A stretch of 64,000 nt of DNA from Winkia neuii (GCF_029011175.1 NZ_CP118946.1:1798001-1862000), one strand, 5' to 3'. Counted from the stretch's first letter, positions 45,299-55,165 are shown. Notes: generated by a model not told the origin, from the letters alone. Program-made: numbers and translations.

Positions 45299-47645
45299 GA
45301 ATTACCCCCGCTCGCGCGGGGAAAAGGAAGGGGCGCGGCGTGATTGGCGCGAAGAAGCGGAATTACCCCCGCTCGCGCGGGGAAAAGATTACTTGCACGG
45401 TAGAGAAGTTTGGGCGGAAGGAATTACCCCCGCTCGCGCGGGGAAAAGTTGCCTCTGCTGAATGAGAGGATGAGGGTTTGGGAATTACCCCCGCTCGCGC
45501 GGGGAAAAGTCCTTGATTACCAGGAGGGGTTGAGGGGCTGGGGAATTCCCCCCGCTCGCGCGGGGAAAAGTTGCCTCTGCTGAATGAGAGGATGAGGGTT
45601 TGGGAATTACCCCCGCTCGCGCGGGGAAAAGTCCTTGATTACCAGGAGGGGTTGAGGGGCTGGGGAATTCCCCCCGCTCGCGCGGGGAAAAGCTGCCCAT
45701 AAATGCCCCCCTCCCGCTTGCTGGGGAATTACCCCCGCTCGCGCGGGGAAAAGTATTGAAACTCGATATTTGGTATTTCATAACCGGAATTACCCCCGCT
45801 CGCGCGGGGAAAAGAAACGCTAATGAGGCAGGGCAGCAAATTAATAGGAATTACCCCCGCTCGCGCGGGGAAAAGCTCGGTTGCGTCGTTGCTGTTGGTG
45901 TTGTTGTGGAATTACCCCCGCTCGCGCGGGGAAAAGTGGGCCAAAGGCGGGGTGCCGTTGTTGTAGTTGGAATTACCCCCGCTCGCGCGGGGAAAAGCAA
46001 ATCCTAGCTGCGGGTAGCGTGGCATGGAGGGAATTACCCCCGCTCGCGCGGGGAAAAGACTGGTATGAGCAAAACGGCATAGAAATAAACAGAATTACCC
46101 CCGCTCGCGCGGGGAAAAGAAAAGCCCGAAAGCCGAATGTGCGTGAATGTGCGGAATTACCCCCGCTCGCGCGGGGAAAAGTTCCTGCCTGTACAGGGCC
46201 TGGAATTAGCAACAGAATTACCCCCGCTCGCGCGGGGAAAAGCTCGAGCAGCTGCTCAACCGTTGCGAGGCAGCGGAATTACCCCCGCTCGCGCGGGGAA
46301 AAGCATAAACTCTTTAAGCATCCAAGGCATTTACCAGAATTACCCCCGCTCGCGCGGGGAAAAGTCCACAACTATTTTTTCGCCCGCCTGCACCCGGGAA
46401 TTACCCCCGCTCGCGCGGGGAAAAGTCCTTGATTACCAGGAGGGGTTGAGGGGCTGGGGAATTCCCCCCGCTCGCGCGGGGAAAAGCTGCCCATAAATGC
46501 CCCCCTCCCGCTTGCTGGGGAATTACCCCCGCTCGCGCGGGGAAAAGGGCCTCGCCTTGCGGCCGGGAATGTCGACCCCGGAATTACCCCCGCTCGCGCG
46601 GGGAAAAGCATAGCGTGCTTCTGCGTATCGGCGGAAGGGGGGAATTACCCCCGCTCGCGCGGGGAAAAGCACGGGGGCGGGGATTGTGCCACCCTCACAT
46701 TGGAATTACCCCCGCTCGCGCGGGGAAAAGGGCCGAGACTGTCAACGATGGGGTAGCGTTTCGGAATTACCCCCGCTCGCGCGGGGAAAAGGGCCGAGAC
46801 TGTCAACGATGGGGTAGCGTTTCGGAATTACCCCCGCTCGCGCGGGGAAAAGAGTGAACCTATTTGGGTTGCCTGTTCTTGCCTGGAATTACCCCCGCTC
46901 GCGCGGGGAAAAGACGCGGCCTCATCAATGACTTCGTATTCGAGTGGAATTACCCCCGCTCGCGCGGGGAAAAGAGCCTAAAAGGGCGGCAATAATCTGC
47001 GCGATAGGAATTACCCCCGCTCGCGCGGGGAAAAGTTTAGTGTTATACGCGTATCCCATAATAAAATGGAATTACCCCCGCTCGCGCGGGGAAAAGTTCA
47101 ACCCCTTCTTTTTTATAATATTATTTTTGGAATTACCCCCGCTCGCGCGGGGAAAAGTGGGTGCCTGTGGTCGGTATTGGGGCAGCATGGGAATTACCCC
47201 CGCTCGCGCGGGGAAAAGCATGTGATGTATAGGCTTGAGATTTGAAAGTAGGAATTACCCCCGCTCGCGCGGGGAAAAGCAATCTCATAGTCGCCGGGGG
47301 TAATCTCCAGTGGAATTACCCCCGCTCGCGCGGGGAAAAGAATACTGTTCCGACATCATTCCCCTTTTGTGAAGAATTACCCCCGCTCGCGCGGGGAAAA
47401 GCGGTTTGGGTTGGTATTGGCCAGGTTTGCATTGGAATTACCCCCGCTCGCGCGGGGAAAAGGTGCCGCGCCCGATTCCTATTTACGAATCGCAGGAATT
47501 ACCCCCGCTCGCGCGGGGAAAAGTGAGCAACTTTCGCCTTATAAATACTGCCCTCGGAATTACCCCCGCTCGCGCGGGGAAAAGGAGTTTTCCCTCGGAT
47601 AGGAGTGAGCCGACTAGGAATTACCCCCGCTCGCGCGGGGAAAAG
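45299..47645 (-). CRISPR. Type I-E CRISPR array, 39 repeats and 38 spacers
   Basis: A 28-bp repeat (plus-strand parts: GAATTAC, arms CCCCGC/GCGGGG, end AAAAG) recurs every 61 bp; one interval is 62 bp. The minus strand reads CTTTT-CCCCGC-GCGA-GCGGGG-GTAATTCC, which matches the layout of the E. coli I-E repeat with an 8-nt 3' handle, so it is transcribed leftward. Three repeats (45543, 45665, 46459) carry the same A-to-C change. Five spacers are repeats of others: units 3/5, 4/6/19, 7/20 and 24/25 are identical, leaving 33 different ones. Confidence 0.98.
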
Positions 47646-47788
47646 TCTAAATGACCTGCGCTTTTGGGCGTCTGTATCATTCTTCCATGCTGGTAGCTAT
47701 CTTACAGTCTGCCGCCTGCAAGGTGCGTATCTATGCCTAGTAACGCACCATCTGAGTTCTCCAACTCAGCCCCTGACGCTAGCCTCGG
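47646..47788 (-). promoter_or_regulatory. Probable CRISPR leader
   Basis: 143 bp between the last intact repeat and the phosphoesterase stop, upstream of the array in its inferred direction. Moderately AT-rich. Holds a GGTGCGT...ACGCACC hairpin that may terminate the phosphoesterase transcript. No consensus promoter was found. Confidence 0.45.
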
Positions 47789-49822
47789 TCAGTTCTTTTT
47801 GCGGCTTAGTTTTGCAACTGCGCCCAGGCTAATCATTGCCATGGCTCCTAGCAGAGTGGGTACTAAAGCTGTCGCTCCAGTTGTCGCTATGAACGAGCCG
47901 ACTGTTTTTGGCTCACTCGCTTGCCGTTCCGCATCAGACTTGCCGCCGTTTTTGCCCCCAGCGTTTTTGCCTTCGCCGCTGGGCTGAGCACCTGGTTGCG
48001 AACTAGGCTTTGCACCGGGTTGGCTTCCAGGCTTTGCCCCAGGCTGCGTTCCAGGCTCGGTGCCGGGTTGCGCGCCGGGATCGCTAGTGTTGTCGCCCTC
48101 GTCAGTACCGGTGGAACCGTCCTTGCTGCCGGAGGCGCCCTCACCGTCCTTGCCGCCGTTGGAGCCATCGTCAGTTCCCCCGGCTGTCGCTCCCGCTCCG
48201 ATTGGCAGGGTTACTTCTTGTACCTTTTTCCCGGAAACTAGGTCCCAGGCTTCGACGGTCAGGTGGTCGTCGAAAACGCGGGCTCGTAGTGAGGACGAAC
48301 GGTCGTCTTTCAACGTTTCTTCGTCATTGTCGCCGTCGGGGACGATTCCTTCTTTGACGGCGCCCGTGTTGAAGACGGGTATTCCATCTCCAACATTTTC
48401 AGGCAAGGTGTAGCGCCCCCACCAGTCGTTTAGCGTAACAATGTCGTGGGTGTGGGAGGTAAAGAAGGCAACGTTTTTGCGTCCACTCAAAATGTCGTTG
48501 AGCTCTTCAACGTCGTTGTAATCGTTCTGGTACCAGGCCGAATGCGTACCCGAAACCGTGTTGGCTAGGGTGTAGTGGGAAAATATGAGCACCGGCCGCC
48601 CTTCGTTTTCCCAGTGGTCCAGCCGCCCTTTCAACCAATAGAGTTGGGCCTGCGACGCGTTCCAAAACGGTTCTTTCCCCTGGGAGGCGTGGTCGTCGTA
48701 GTATTCGGTTCCGAGGGCGATGAGCACCACTCCCCCAACTACTTTTTCCGCGTACGGCTTGTCTCGGTCAGCCCAGGTCAAAAAGTTTTTCTGTGCTTTT
48801 TCGCTGGATAGTTCTTGCCCGTACTGTTCGTGGTTGCCGCTGCCCCACAGTATGTCGGCTCCCGTGTAGGGGTGAGCTTTCAATATCTTTTCGGCTTCGA
48901 AGTAGTTCTTATCGCGCATGGTGTCCACGAAATCACCGTTTACCACTAGCGCCGTACTCTTGTCTTTGAATGCGGAAATGCGGTCCATTGCCCGCCCCCA
49001 TTTTTTCCCATTTGTTGGGGCGTCGGGGTTTGCGTGCGTGTCGGAAATAATGTCGATAATTCCTGTAGGCTTTTTATCTTCGTATTTGTACGGCTTGTGT
49101 AGGGCAACATTGTCAATTGCCCACCACTTATCGTTGTATGAGTTGTTGTAATTGAAGGATATTTGTGCCGTCTTGGCTCCGCCCGGCACTTTTACCTCCA
49201 GCTCGTGGTGGTTAGAGTAGTCGTTCTTATCCAGGGTAAGCAGGGTTTGGCCTTCCCCGCCGCCAAAGCTGATGGTTACGGTGGCGTTTTGGCCCTTTTT
49301 GCCCTGCCGGTAGTGGGAGTCGAATCCCAGCACTAGCTGGTTTTGTCCGCCTACCGGAATCTGGGGGGTCACCAGCGCTGTTGAGAAGCTTTCGTCTTTG
49401 GCTAGTCGCTGGTGTTCAGATTCCATCACCGCGAAGTTGCCGCTGCCGCGGGTGAACCAGTGGCGTTCATCTGTGCCTGCCGCCCAGGTCCACTGGCGCA
49501 CGTCTGTGAAGGTCCAGCCTCGCCAGCGCTTTTCGCCCGAGGAGGCTTTCGAGGTTTTCACTTTCCACCCTTTGGGCCCGGTGTGTGAGAACCAGTCGGG
49601 TAGGTGCAGCTCGTCGAAGTTTTCTGCCCAGATTGTTGCCGGCTTTTCTAGGGTTCCGTTCGTCTGCGTATTGTATTTGCCCATGTCCGAGGGCGCTTTC
49701 ACGGCCGCTCCCGTTGCTTTCGGTGCAACGGGCACATCCGCCTCGCCCGCTTGCGCGAACGGCATCGCGACCATGGTTGCGGCTGTGATGGTTGCCAGCG
49801 CCCCTAATTTTTTCACTACCAT
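47789..49822 (-). CDS. Secreted calcineurin-like metallophosphoesterase
   Basis: 677 residues. Signal peptide MVVKKLGALATITAATMVAM then PFAQA. After a beta-rich N-terminal domain of about 180 residues comes the metallophosphatase core: DIISDTHANPDAP (DxH), LVVNGDFVDT (GDxxD), GSGNHEQYG (GNHE), LIFSHYT and FFTSHTHDI. A Gly/Pro linker with PGTQPGAKPGSQPGAKP repeats leads to a C-terminal helix LVPTLLGAMAMISLGAVA and KLSRKKN, so it is probably cell-surface bound, without a clear LPXTG. ATG at 49822 with GGGAG upstream. May release phosphate outside the cell. Confidence 0.9.
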   Translation of the reverse strand: MVVKKLGALATITAATMVAMPFAQAGEADVPVAPKATGAAVKAPSDMGKYNTQTNGTLEKPATIWAENFDELHLPDWFSHTGPKGWKVKTSKASSGEKRWRGWTFTDVRQWTWAAGTDERHWFTRGSGNFAVMESEHQRLAKDESFSTALVTPQIPVGGQNQLVLGFDSHYRQGKKGQNATVTISFGGGEGQTLLTLDKNDYSNHHELEVKVPGGAKTAQISFNYNNSYNDKWWAIDNVALHKPYKYEDKKPTGIIDIISDTHANPDAPTNGKKWGRAMDRISAFKDKSTALVVNGDFVDTMRDKNYFEAEKILKAHPYTGADILWGSGNHEQYGQELSSEKAQKNFLTWADRDKPYAEKVVGGVVLIALGTEYYDDHASQGKEPFWNASQAQLYWLKGRLDHWENEGRPVLIFSHYTLANTVSGTHSAWYQNDYNDVEELNDILSGRKNVAFFTSHTHDIVTLNDWWGRYTLPENVGDGIPVFNTGAVKEGIVPDGDNDEETLKDDRSSSLRARVFDDHLTVEAWDLVSGKKVQEVTLPIGAGATAGGTDDGSNGGKDGEGASGSKDGSTGTDEGDNTSDPGAQPGTEPGTQPGAKPGSQPGAKPSSQPGAQPSGEGKNAGGKNGGKSDAERQASEPKTVGSFIATTGATALVPTLLGAMAMISLGAVAKLSRKKN

Positions 49823-49999
49823 TTCTTCTCCCTTTCGGCCTGCAGGGCTGTGATGTTCTGTAGTGCCCGGTGGGCCCCTCTTCCCGGCCGCCGGGCCGTG
49901 TTTATTCCGCGTCAGCCTAGCTAGCCAAAGCAACGCTTCTTTGACCTCTAGGTGAAGGTGGGGTGAACCTGTCCGGGTTCTGCCGGTAGACTTTGGCTC

Positions 50000-50410
50000 A
50001 TGTTGCGCGTAATTTTCAATATTTTGTGGCTCTTTATGGCTGGCTTGGAGCTGTTTTTTCTTTATATTGCTGCTGGTATCGCTGGGTGCATCTTCATTGT
50101 GACTATCCCGGTTGCGGTAGCTTGTTTCCGCATGGCTTGGTATATTTTGTGGCCGTTTGGGCGCAAGGTTGTGCCTAAGCCGGGGGCGGGTGCCGGCTCG
50201 GCGCTTATGAATGCTGTGTGGTTTTTGGTTGCGGGTCTTTGGCTCGCCATCGGGCACATCGGCACCGCGTTCGTGCAGATGCTTACTATTGTTGGAATTC
50301 CGGTGGCGATTGCGAATATCAAGCTGATTCCCATTTCGTGTTTTCCGTTTGGCAAGCAGATCGTGCCTAACGAGTCTGCCGAGGTCACGGTTCAAACCCC
50401 GCTGACTTAG
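50000..50410 (+). CDS. YccF domain membrane protein
   Basis: 136 residues with two YccF repeats, each a pair of hydrophobic helices: NILWLFMAGLELFFLYIAAG with WPFGRKVVPK, and AVWFLVAGLWLAIGHI with FPFGKQIVP. Inner membrane protein of unknown function. ATG at 50000, divergent from the phosphoesterase over a 177-bp spacer. Followed 59 bp later by an oxidoreductase. Confidence 0.92.
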   Translation: MLRVIFNILWLFMAGLELFFLYIAAGIAGCIFIVTIPVAVACFRMAWYILWPFGRKVVPKPGAGAGSALMNAVWFLVAGLWLAIGHIGTAFVQMLTIVGIPVAIANIKLIPISCFPFGKQIVPNESAEVTVQTPLT

Positions 50411-50469
50411 CTTGTTCACGCACAGCAATTACCCTTCCGGGGCCCCGTGGGGCTTGTTAGCGTGAAGAC

Positions 50470-51129
50470 ATGAGTAAAACAGTTGTAATCATTGGTGGCC
50501 ATGGGAAGGTTGCGCGTATTGCTGGTCCTCTTTTTGCCGAGGGCGGCTACGCTGTTCGCGCCTGGGTTCGCAACCCTGCTCACGTCGAGGAGGTTAGTGT
50601 TGCCAGCGTGAAGGGTGAGCTGAATTCCATTGAGCAGATGGATCAAGAAAAGATCGCTAAGGAGCTCGAGGGCGTGGACGCTATTTTGTGGTCTGCGGGC
50701 GCTGGCGGTGGGGATCCGGAGCGCACTCTTGGCGTGGACCGCGATGCTGCTATCCGCACTATGGAAGCCGCGAAGGCTGCTGGCGTGAAGCGTTTCGTGA
50801 TGGTCTCTTACGATGGTGCTAACGCTCAGGGTGAGCCCGATAAGTCCACCGATTTCCATTACTACTGGCAGGCTAAGAAGCAGGCTGACGAGCATTTGCG
50901 CGAGAGCGGGCTAGATTGGACTATTTTGGCTCCTGGCCCCCTCACTTTAGACAAGGGTACTGGCCGCGTAGACGCCGAGCCTGGTTCCGACGGTCGCCGC
51001 CGCATTTCGCGCGCTAACGTTGCGCAGGTTGCAGTGACCGCCACGGACGAGCCGCATACTGTGGGCAAGACTGTGCTTTTGGCTGATGGGGATACCCCGG
51101 TCGCGGATTATTTGGCGAACCTCAGCTAG
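50470..51129 (+). CDS. NAD(P)-binding SDR-like oxidoreductase (NmrA/atypical type)
   Basis: 219 residues. Rossmann fold with VVIIGGHGKVARIAGPLF (GxxGxxA type), AVRAWVRNPAHVEE, and DAILWSAGAGGGDPERTLGVDRDA (AGAGGG loop). VSYDGAN and YYWQAKKQADEHLRESGLDWTILAPGPLT carry the Y..K pair of the family. Substrate unknown. Soluble. A hairpin with CGGGGCCG arms follows. Confidence 0.92.
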   Translation: MSKTVVIIGGHGKVARIAGPLFAEGGYAVRAWVRNPAHVEEVSVASVKGELNSIEQMDQEKIAKELEGVDAILWSAGAGGGDPERTLGVDRDAAIRTMEAAKAAGVKRFVMVSYDGANAQGEPDKSTDFHYYWQAKKQADEHLRESGLDWTILAPGPLTLDKGTGRVDAEPGSDGRRRISRANVAQVAVTATDEPHTVGKTVLLADGDTPVADYLANLS

Positions 51130-51143
51130 AGCTTTTCTTTGGG

Positions 51144-51172
51144 CGGGGCCGGGCTTGTTCTCGGCCCCGTTT
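51144..51172 (+). terminator. Terminator after the SDR gene
   Basis: CGGGGCCG and CGGCCCCG arms with a 10-nt loop, followed by TTTCG. Confidence 0.75.
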
Positions 51173-51243
51173 CGTATGTTTGCGAGGGCTGCGCCCCTTT
51201 TGTGTGCGCGCGAGGGCACGCCCCCTGGGGCGGGAATAAAAAA

Positions 51244-51268
51244 TTGGCACCACAAAAAGTGGTGCCAA
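51244..51268 (-). terminator. Terminator of the small membrane protein gene
   Basis: TTGGCACCAC-aaaaa-GTGGTGCCAA. On the minus strand it is followed by TTTTTTATT, a standard intrinsic terminator. Confidence 0.9.
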
Positions 51269-51287
51269 TGGGCCAATTGGCCAGTAC

Positions 51288-51509
51288 TTATGATCTGGGT
51301 GCGCGGGGCATTGTTGAGCGGATGGCCGCATAGATAGTTACGAGTGCCAGGATCATGGCTACGAACCAGGTGATCATTGCGGGCGCCCACCTGCTGATGA
51401 ACACAGGCCCTGAGCTGACCATGCACAGTACAGGGATCATAATCGCACTGATTAGTAGTAGGTTATTCTGTTTGATGCGCGGCTTGTCGGAGTCGCTATT
51501 GCGGCTCAT
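51288..51509 (-). CDS. Small two-helix membrane protein
   Basis: 73 residues from the ATG at 51509 with AGAGG eight bases upstream. A polar start (MSRNSDSDKPRIKQ) is followed by helices LLLISAIMIPVLCMVSSGPVF and AMITWFVAMILALVTIYAAI. No family recognised. The frame is open upstream, but that part lacks a ribosome-binding site. Ends before a strong terminator, which supports a real gene. Confidence 0.7.
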   Translation of the reverse strand: MSRNSDSDKPRIKQNNLLLISAIMIPVLCMVSSGPVFISRWAPAMITWFVAMILALVTIYAAIRSTMPRAPRS

Positions 51510-51807
51510 TTTCAATCCTCTTTTCCAGATTCCCGTCCTTGCGGGAACTTCACTTACAGCACGTTGGCTGGCATCACCAACCATGTGACGCATCTTTATT
51601 TTACGCCCTCGCCTGGACATTTTCCACTCTTTGCCATCACTACAGTACCGGGTGAGGACCTTCTGCCTACGCTTACTTCAGATTTAACTTTCACCGCCCT
51701 AGGCAGATTCGCTCTAAGGCGCACACCCTAAGGACGCAGCCTTGTTTCGGTTAGGTACCTTATAATTTTTCTGAACTCTGTTACAGATCCGCAACTAGGC
51801 AGGCGCG

Positions 51808-52491
51808 ATGGGTTTAGAAAAGAACCTCAACTCCGATCTCTCAGCTGAACGGAAAATCATTATCCGCACTTTGATCCCTCTGGTAGAACCTCTTCAGGCT
51901 GTTTTACCTGCCCCCAGCGAGGTCGTGCTTCACGACCTTTCAAAACTGCCAAATTCTATTGTTGCAATAGCCGGCAGCATTACCGGGCGTAGCATCGGAG
52001 GGGTCGCCACAAACACTCTTATGCAGGATACTTCTACCGGGAATCTGGAAACTAAATACAACTACAGCACCAAGGCGGCTGACGGTAGTGACGTTTCCTG
52101 TTCGACAATTGTTTTTCGCGCCTCTAACGGCACCCCAGTTGCCGCATTGTGCGTTATTAAGGATGTTTCAGTTTGGAAGACTTTGCAGCAAGCTTTGAAC
52201 TCGCTAATTCCTCCCGCGGTCGTGGGCAATACCCAAACTCCGCCTCCGGATGCAGAAGTTTTTAGCAAAGATGTTGACGAGCTCGCGGCAGATTTACTGA
52301 AAAGTGCTATTGCTAGGGCTGGCTCCCCTGTCGCAAAGATGACTAAGAGTCAAAAAATAGCGGTGGTGGCAGATCTTCAAGATCGCGGTTTTTTCGTTTT
52401 GAAGGAGTCGGTTGAAAAGGTTGCCAGCGCGTTGGAGGTTACGCGTTTTACTATCTATAACTATCTAAAGGAACTTGGCAATAGGAAATAG
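51808..52491 (+). CDS. YheO/DauR-type transcriptional regulator (PAS-like plus HTH)
   Basis: 227 residues. The N-terminal PAS-like YheO domain has LPAPSEVVLHDLSKLPNSIVAIAGSITGRSIGG and FRASNGTPVAALCVIKDVS. The C-terminal DNA-binding domain runs KIAVVADLQDRGFFVLKESVEKVA to VTRFTIYNYLKEL. Members of this family regulate amino-acid catabolism (DauR acts on D-arginine use). It converges with the PLP enzyme gene and may control the neighbouring catabolic genes. Confidence 0.92.
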   Translation: MGLEKNLNSDLSAERKIIIRTLIPLVEPLQAVLPAPSEVVLHDLSKLPNSIVAIAGSITGRSIGGVATNTLMQDTSTGNLETKYNYSTKAADGSDVSCSTIVFRASNGTPVAALCVIKDVSVWKTLQQALNSLIPPAVVGNTQTPPPDAEVFSKDVDELAADLLKSAIARAGSPVAKMTKSQKIAVVADLQDRGFFVLKESVEKVASALEVTRFTIYNYLKELGNRK

Positions 52492-52564
52492 GTTGGGCGT
52501 TGCGCACGATCGCCACGCGGCTTTCACACACAACGCCCAGTCCTAGATGCATTACCTTTGCCGG

Positions 52565-53707
52565 TTACAGGATTTGGTCGAGCCCCTGCTTCAGGTCGGC
52601 AATAATGTCGGAGGTTTCTTCGATTCCTACCGACAGGCGTAGCAGCCCGTCAGTTACGCCCTGTTTGGCGCGTTCTTCAGGGCTCATGCAGGCGTGCGAC
52701 ATTGCCGCCGGGTAGGAAAGGATAGATTCGACTCCGCCAAGGCTGACGGCCAAGATGGGCAGCTTCAGCACTTGGGCCAGTCTGTTCACGGTCTGCCTAT
52801 CGGCCACCTCGAAGGATAGTACGGCACCGCCGCTGCTAGCTTGCGACATGTGTAGTTTGTGGGCTGGGTGCGATTCCAACCCCGGGTAGTGCAGTGCTTT
52901 TACCGCTGGGTGCTCTTCTAGCATCTTTGCAATTTCGAGGGCGGATTTACCTGACTGGGCCATTCGCAGCCCCATCGTCTTCATGCCGCGCATAACCAGC
53001 CAGCAGTCTTCAACTCCTAGCGTGCCTCCAAGCGCTTTCTGCAGCAGGAATATTTTTTCTGCCAGGGCGTCGTCGCTGGTTATTACCATGCCTGCGATTA
53101 CGTCGGAATGGCCGTTGAAGAACTTGGTTGCCGATTCGATTACAACGTCTACGCCTAGGTCTAGAGGACGCTGGAATAGCGGAGTCATAAAGGTGTTGTC
53201 GGCGATGGTTACCAGGTCGTGGCGCTTGGCTATTTCTACTACGCCTCTAATGTCGGTGACGTTTAGCAGCGGGTTAGAGGGGGTTTCTAGGTAGATGCCT
53301 TTCGTGTTTTCTTTGATTGCCCCTTCCCACGCGGTAAGGTCAGTTTCGTCTACGAAGGATGCTTCGATGCCGAATCGTGCCATCACTTCGGTGGCCAGTT
53401 GGAAGGTGCCCCCGTAGATGGATTTGCACATTACTACGTGGTCGCCCTTGTTGAAGGTGAGTAGCGCCGCCGATATTGCGGCCATTCCAGAGGCGAAAGC
53501 GAAGGCGTGTTCGCCTCCTTCTACTTTGGCTACCCCTACTTCGAGGGCGTGGCGGGTGGGGTTGCCGAAACGCGAATAGGTGTATTCGGGGGCTGCTTCA
53601 AGCGATTCTTGTTTGAAGGTCGAACACTGGTAGATCGGGATGGAAGACGATCCGGTGTACTGGTCGAAGACCTGGTAGCCGTGGATCAGTTTTGTGTTTG
53701 TTTGCAT
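52565..53707 (-). CDS. PLP-dependent cystathionine gamma-synthase/lyase family enzyme
   Basis: 380 residues from the ATG at 53707 with AGAGG upstream. Cys/Met metabolism family: YSRFGNPTRHALE, FASGMAAISAAL, ETPSNPLLNVTDI, DNTFMTPLFQRPLDLG and the PLP Lys in SATKFFNGHSDVIAGM. C-terminus SLGGVESILSYPAAMSHACMS and LLRLSVGIEETSDI. Either gamma-lyase (cystathionine, methionine or homocysteine breakdown) or gamma-synthase. Proximity to amino-acid permeases and RidA favours a degradative lyase that makes reactive enamines. Confidence 0.9.
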   Translation of the reverse strand: MQTNTKLIHGYQVFDQYTGSSSIPIYQCSTFKQESLEAAPEYTYSRFGNPTRHALEVGVAKVEGGEHAFAFASGMAAISAALLTFNKGDHVVMCKSIYGGTFQLATEVMARFGIEASFVDETDLTAWEGAIKENTKGIYLETPSNPLLNVTDIRGVVEIAKRHDLVTIADNTFMTPLFQRPLDLGVDVVIESATKFFNGHSDVIAGMVITSDDALAEKIFLLQKALGGTLGVEDCWLVMRGMKTMGLRMAQSGKSALEIAKMLEEHPAVKALHYPGLESHPAHKLHMSQASSGGAVLSFEVADRQTVNRLAQVLKLPILAVSLGGVESILSYPAAMSHACMSPEERAKQGVTDGLLRLSVGIEETSDIIADLKQGLDQIL

Positions 53708-53786
53708 TTTTACCTCTTTTAGAAAGCACAACTGGCGTGCTTTGTTTTGATTCACAACGATGTAGTGGAACGTTTGGTTTGTTTGG

Positions 53787-55139
53787 CTAGCTAAACGCCA
53801 GGAAGGGCGATACTAGCAGTAGGATGCCGGCAAATACTATAAGGATCAGGCCTGGCCCACGCAGCTCCCGCAGGGAGGGCACTTTCAGCACCAAGTAGGT
53901 GGGAATCAGGCAGCCGATCATCCCAAAGATGGGCGAGCAGATCGAGGTGAACGAGAGTACCGGCGCGTTCAACACGATCGCACCCCAGGCAACTAGCACC
54001 CCGAACACTAAGATTCCTACTGCGAGTAATTTGCGATTTATTTTCTCTTCGGGGATGAACCTCTTTATCACGTTCGTGGCTATTCCTTGGCAGGCCTCTT
54101 TGAAGCCTTGGAAGACGCCGAAGAAGGCGGTCATCACGGCGAAGATGTTCAGAACGACGCTCAGGATCTGTACCCAGGCTCCGTCTAGGTTTCGCGCAGC
54201 GATCGCAAGGGTCGAGATGTTCTCGTTTGCCGCTTGTACTGCCTGGTCGTGCCCTAGCACCAGGTTGAAGGACATGGCGTAGAAAAACACAACGGTAAAC
54301 AATATAAAGAAGGCAATGTTCATCGCGCGCACAGATTTATACCGTGCCACCTCGATGTTTTTGTTGTGGCTGCGGAACGATATCACCATGGGCGAAAGCG
54401 ACTGTATAAACAAGATCGATGTCAGCGTAAACGGCAACAGCACAATCGTCTGCTTGACCAGGTACCCCATGTCCGGGAAGGCGCCAATATTGGCTATGTC
54501 CCAGCGGGGAATCATCACTACCCCAAGTAGGAAGATGATCGTTATTTTGGTAATCACCATCACCGAGGAGATACGGAAAAGAATTTTTTCTGCCGCCGAA
54601 GCGATAGCCACCAGCACACACACAATCGCCAATCCGTAAAGCGGGTTTGAAGACCAGTTAGTCTTTGTGATTCCGAATGTCTTCAGGTATGAGGCCGAAT
54701 CGTTGGTGATCGCAGTTGAGTACACGAACACCCATATCACCAACATTATGAAGTAGAGCAGCCCCAGCAGCATCCCCCAGTTCTTGCCCAAGTATTCCGC
54801 GATCACGCTCGGATAGTCTTCACATTTTTTCGAATGCGCCAGCGTGTTAATGAACAGTCTTTGGAACAGCCACATTGCCGGGTAGGCAATTACTGCGGAT
54901 ACAAGAAATACCCACACCCCAATTATTCCGACTTTTACTGGCAGGAACACGATTCCTGCCCCAATAGCCATTCCAATGGACATGACGATCCAGCCCCAGT
55001 CCGTGGAGTCGAATCTTACGGCTTTTTGCCATTCTTCTTCAGTTAGGCCTGCCTTTTTTGCGTGTTTGCTAACTCTGCTACCGGTACACGCCCCGCTTGA
55101 ATCGGCTTCAGCTTCGTTGCTGGACACTGTCGTTGTCAC
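53787..55139 (-). CDS. Amino-acid transporter, SdaC/YhaO-like (HAAAP family), first copy
   Basis: 450 residues with about eleven membrane segments. Family features: WGWIVMSIGMAIGAGIVFLPVK at the first helix, SLSPMVISFRSHN and FGVFQGFKEACQGI. HAAAP proteins import hydroxy- or aromatic amino acids, and YhaO imports serine or cysteine. Near-identical to the copy at 55847-57178 apart from the N-terminus and scattered changes. It lies between the PLP enzyme (80 bp) and ridA (27 bp). Confidence 0.92.
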   Translation of the reverse strand: MTTTVSSNEAEADSSGACTGSRVSKHAKKAGLTEEEWQKAVRFDSTDWGWIVMSIGMAIGAGIVFLPVKVGIIGVWVFLVSAVIAYPAMWLFQRLFINTLAHSKKCEDYPSVIAEYLGKNWGMLLGLLYFIMLVIWVFVYSTAITNDSASYLKTFGITKTNWSSNPLYGLAIVCVLVAIASAAEKILFRISSVMVITKITIIFLLGVVMIPRWDIANIGAFPDMGYLVKQTIVLLPFTLTSILFIQSLSPMVISFRSHNKNIEVARYKSVRAMNIAFFILFTVVFFYAMSFNLVLGHDQAVQAANENISTLAIAARNLDGAWVQILSVVLNIFAVMTAFFGVFQGFKEACQGIATNVIKRFIPEEKINRKLLAVGILVFGVLVAWGAIVLNAPVLSFTSICSPIFGMIGCLIPTYLVLKVPSLRELRGPGLILIVFAGILLLVSPFLAFS

Positions 55140-55165
55140 TGCCGTTTCCTATCTAGTAGTTCTAT

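Noticed and set aside
45485-47832. A series of short reading frames with recurring ITPARAGK, NYPRSRGEK and ELPPLARGK peptides
   Set aside because: They are translations of the CRISPR repeat in different frames.
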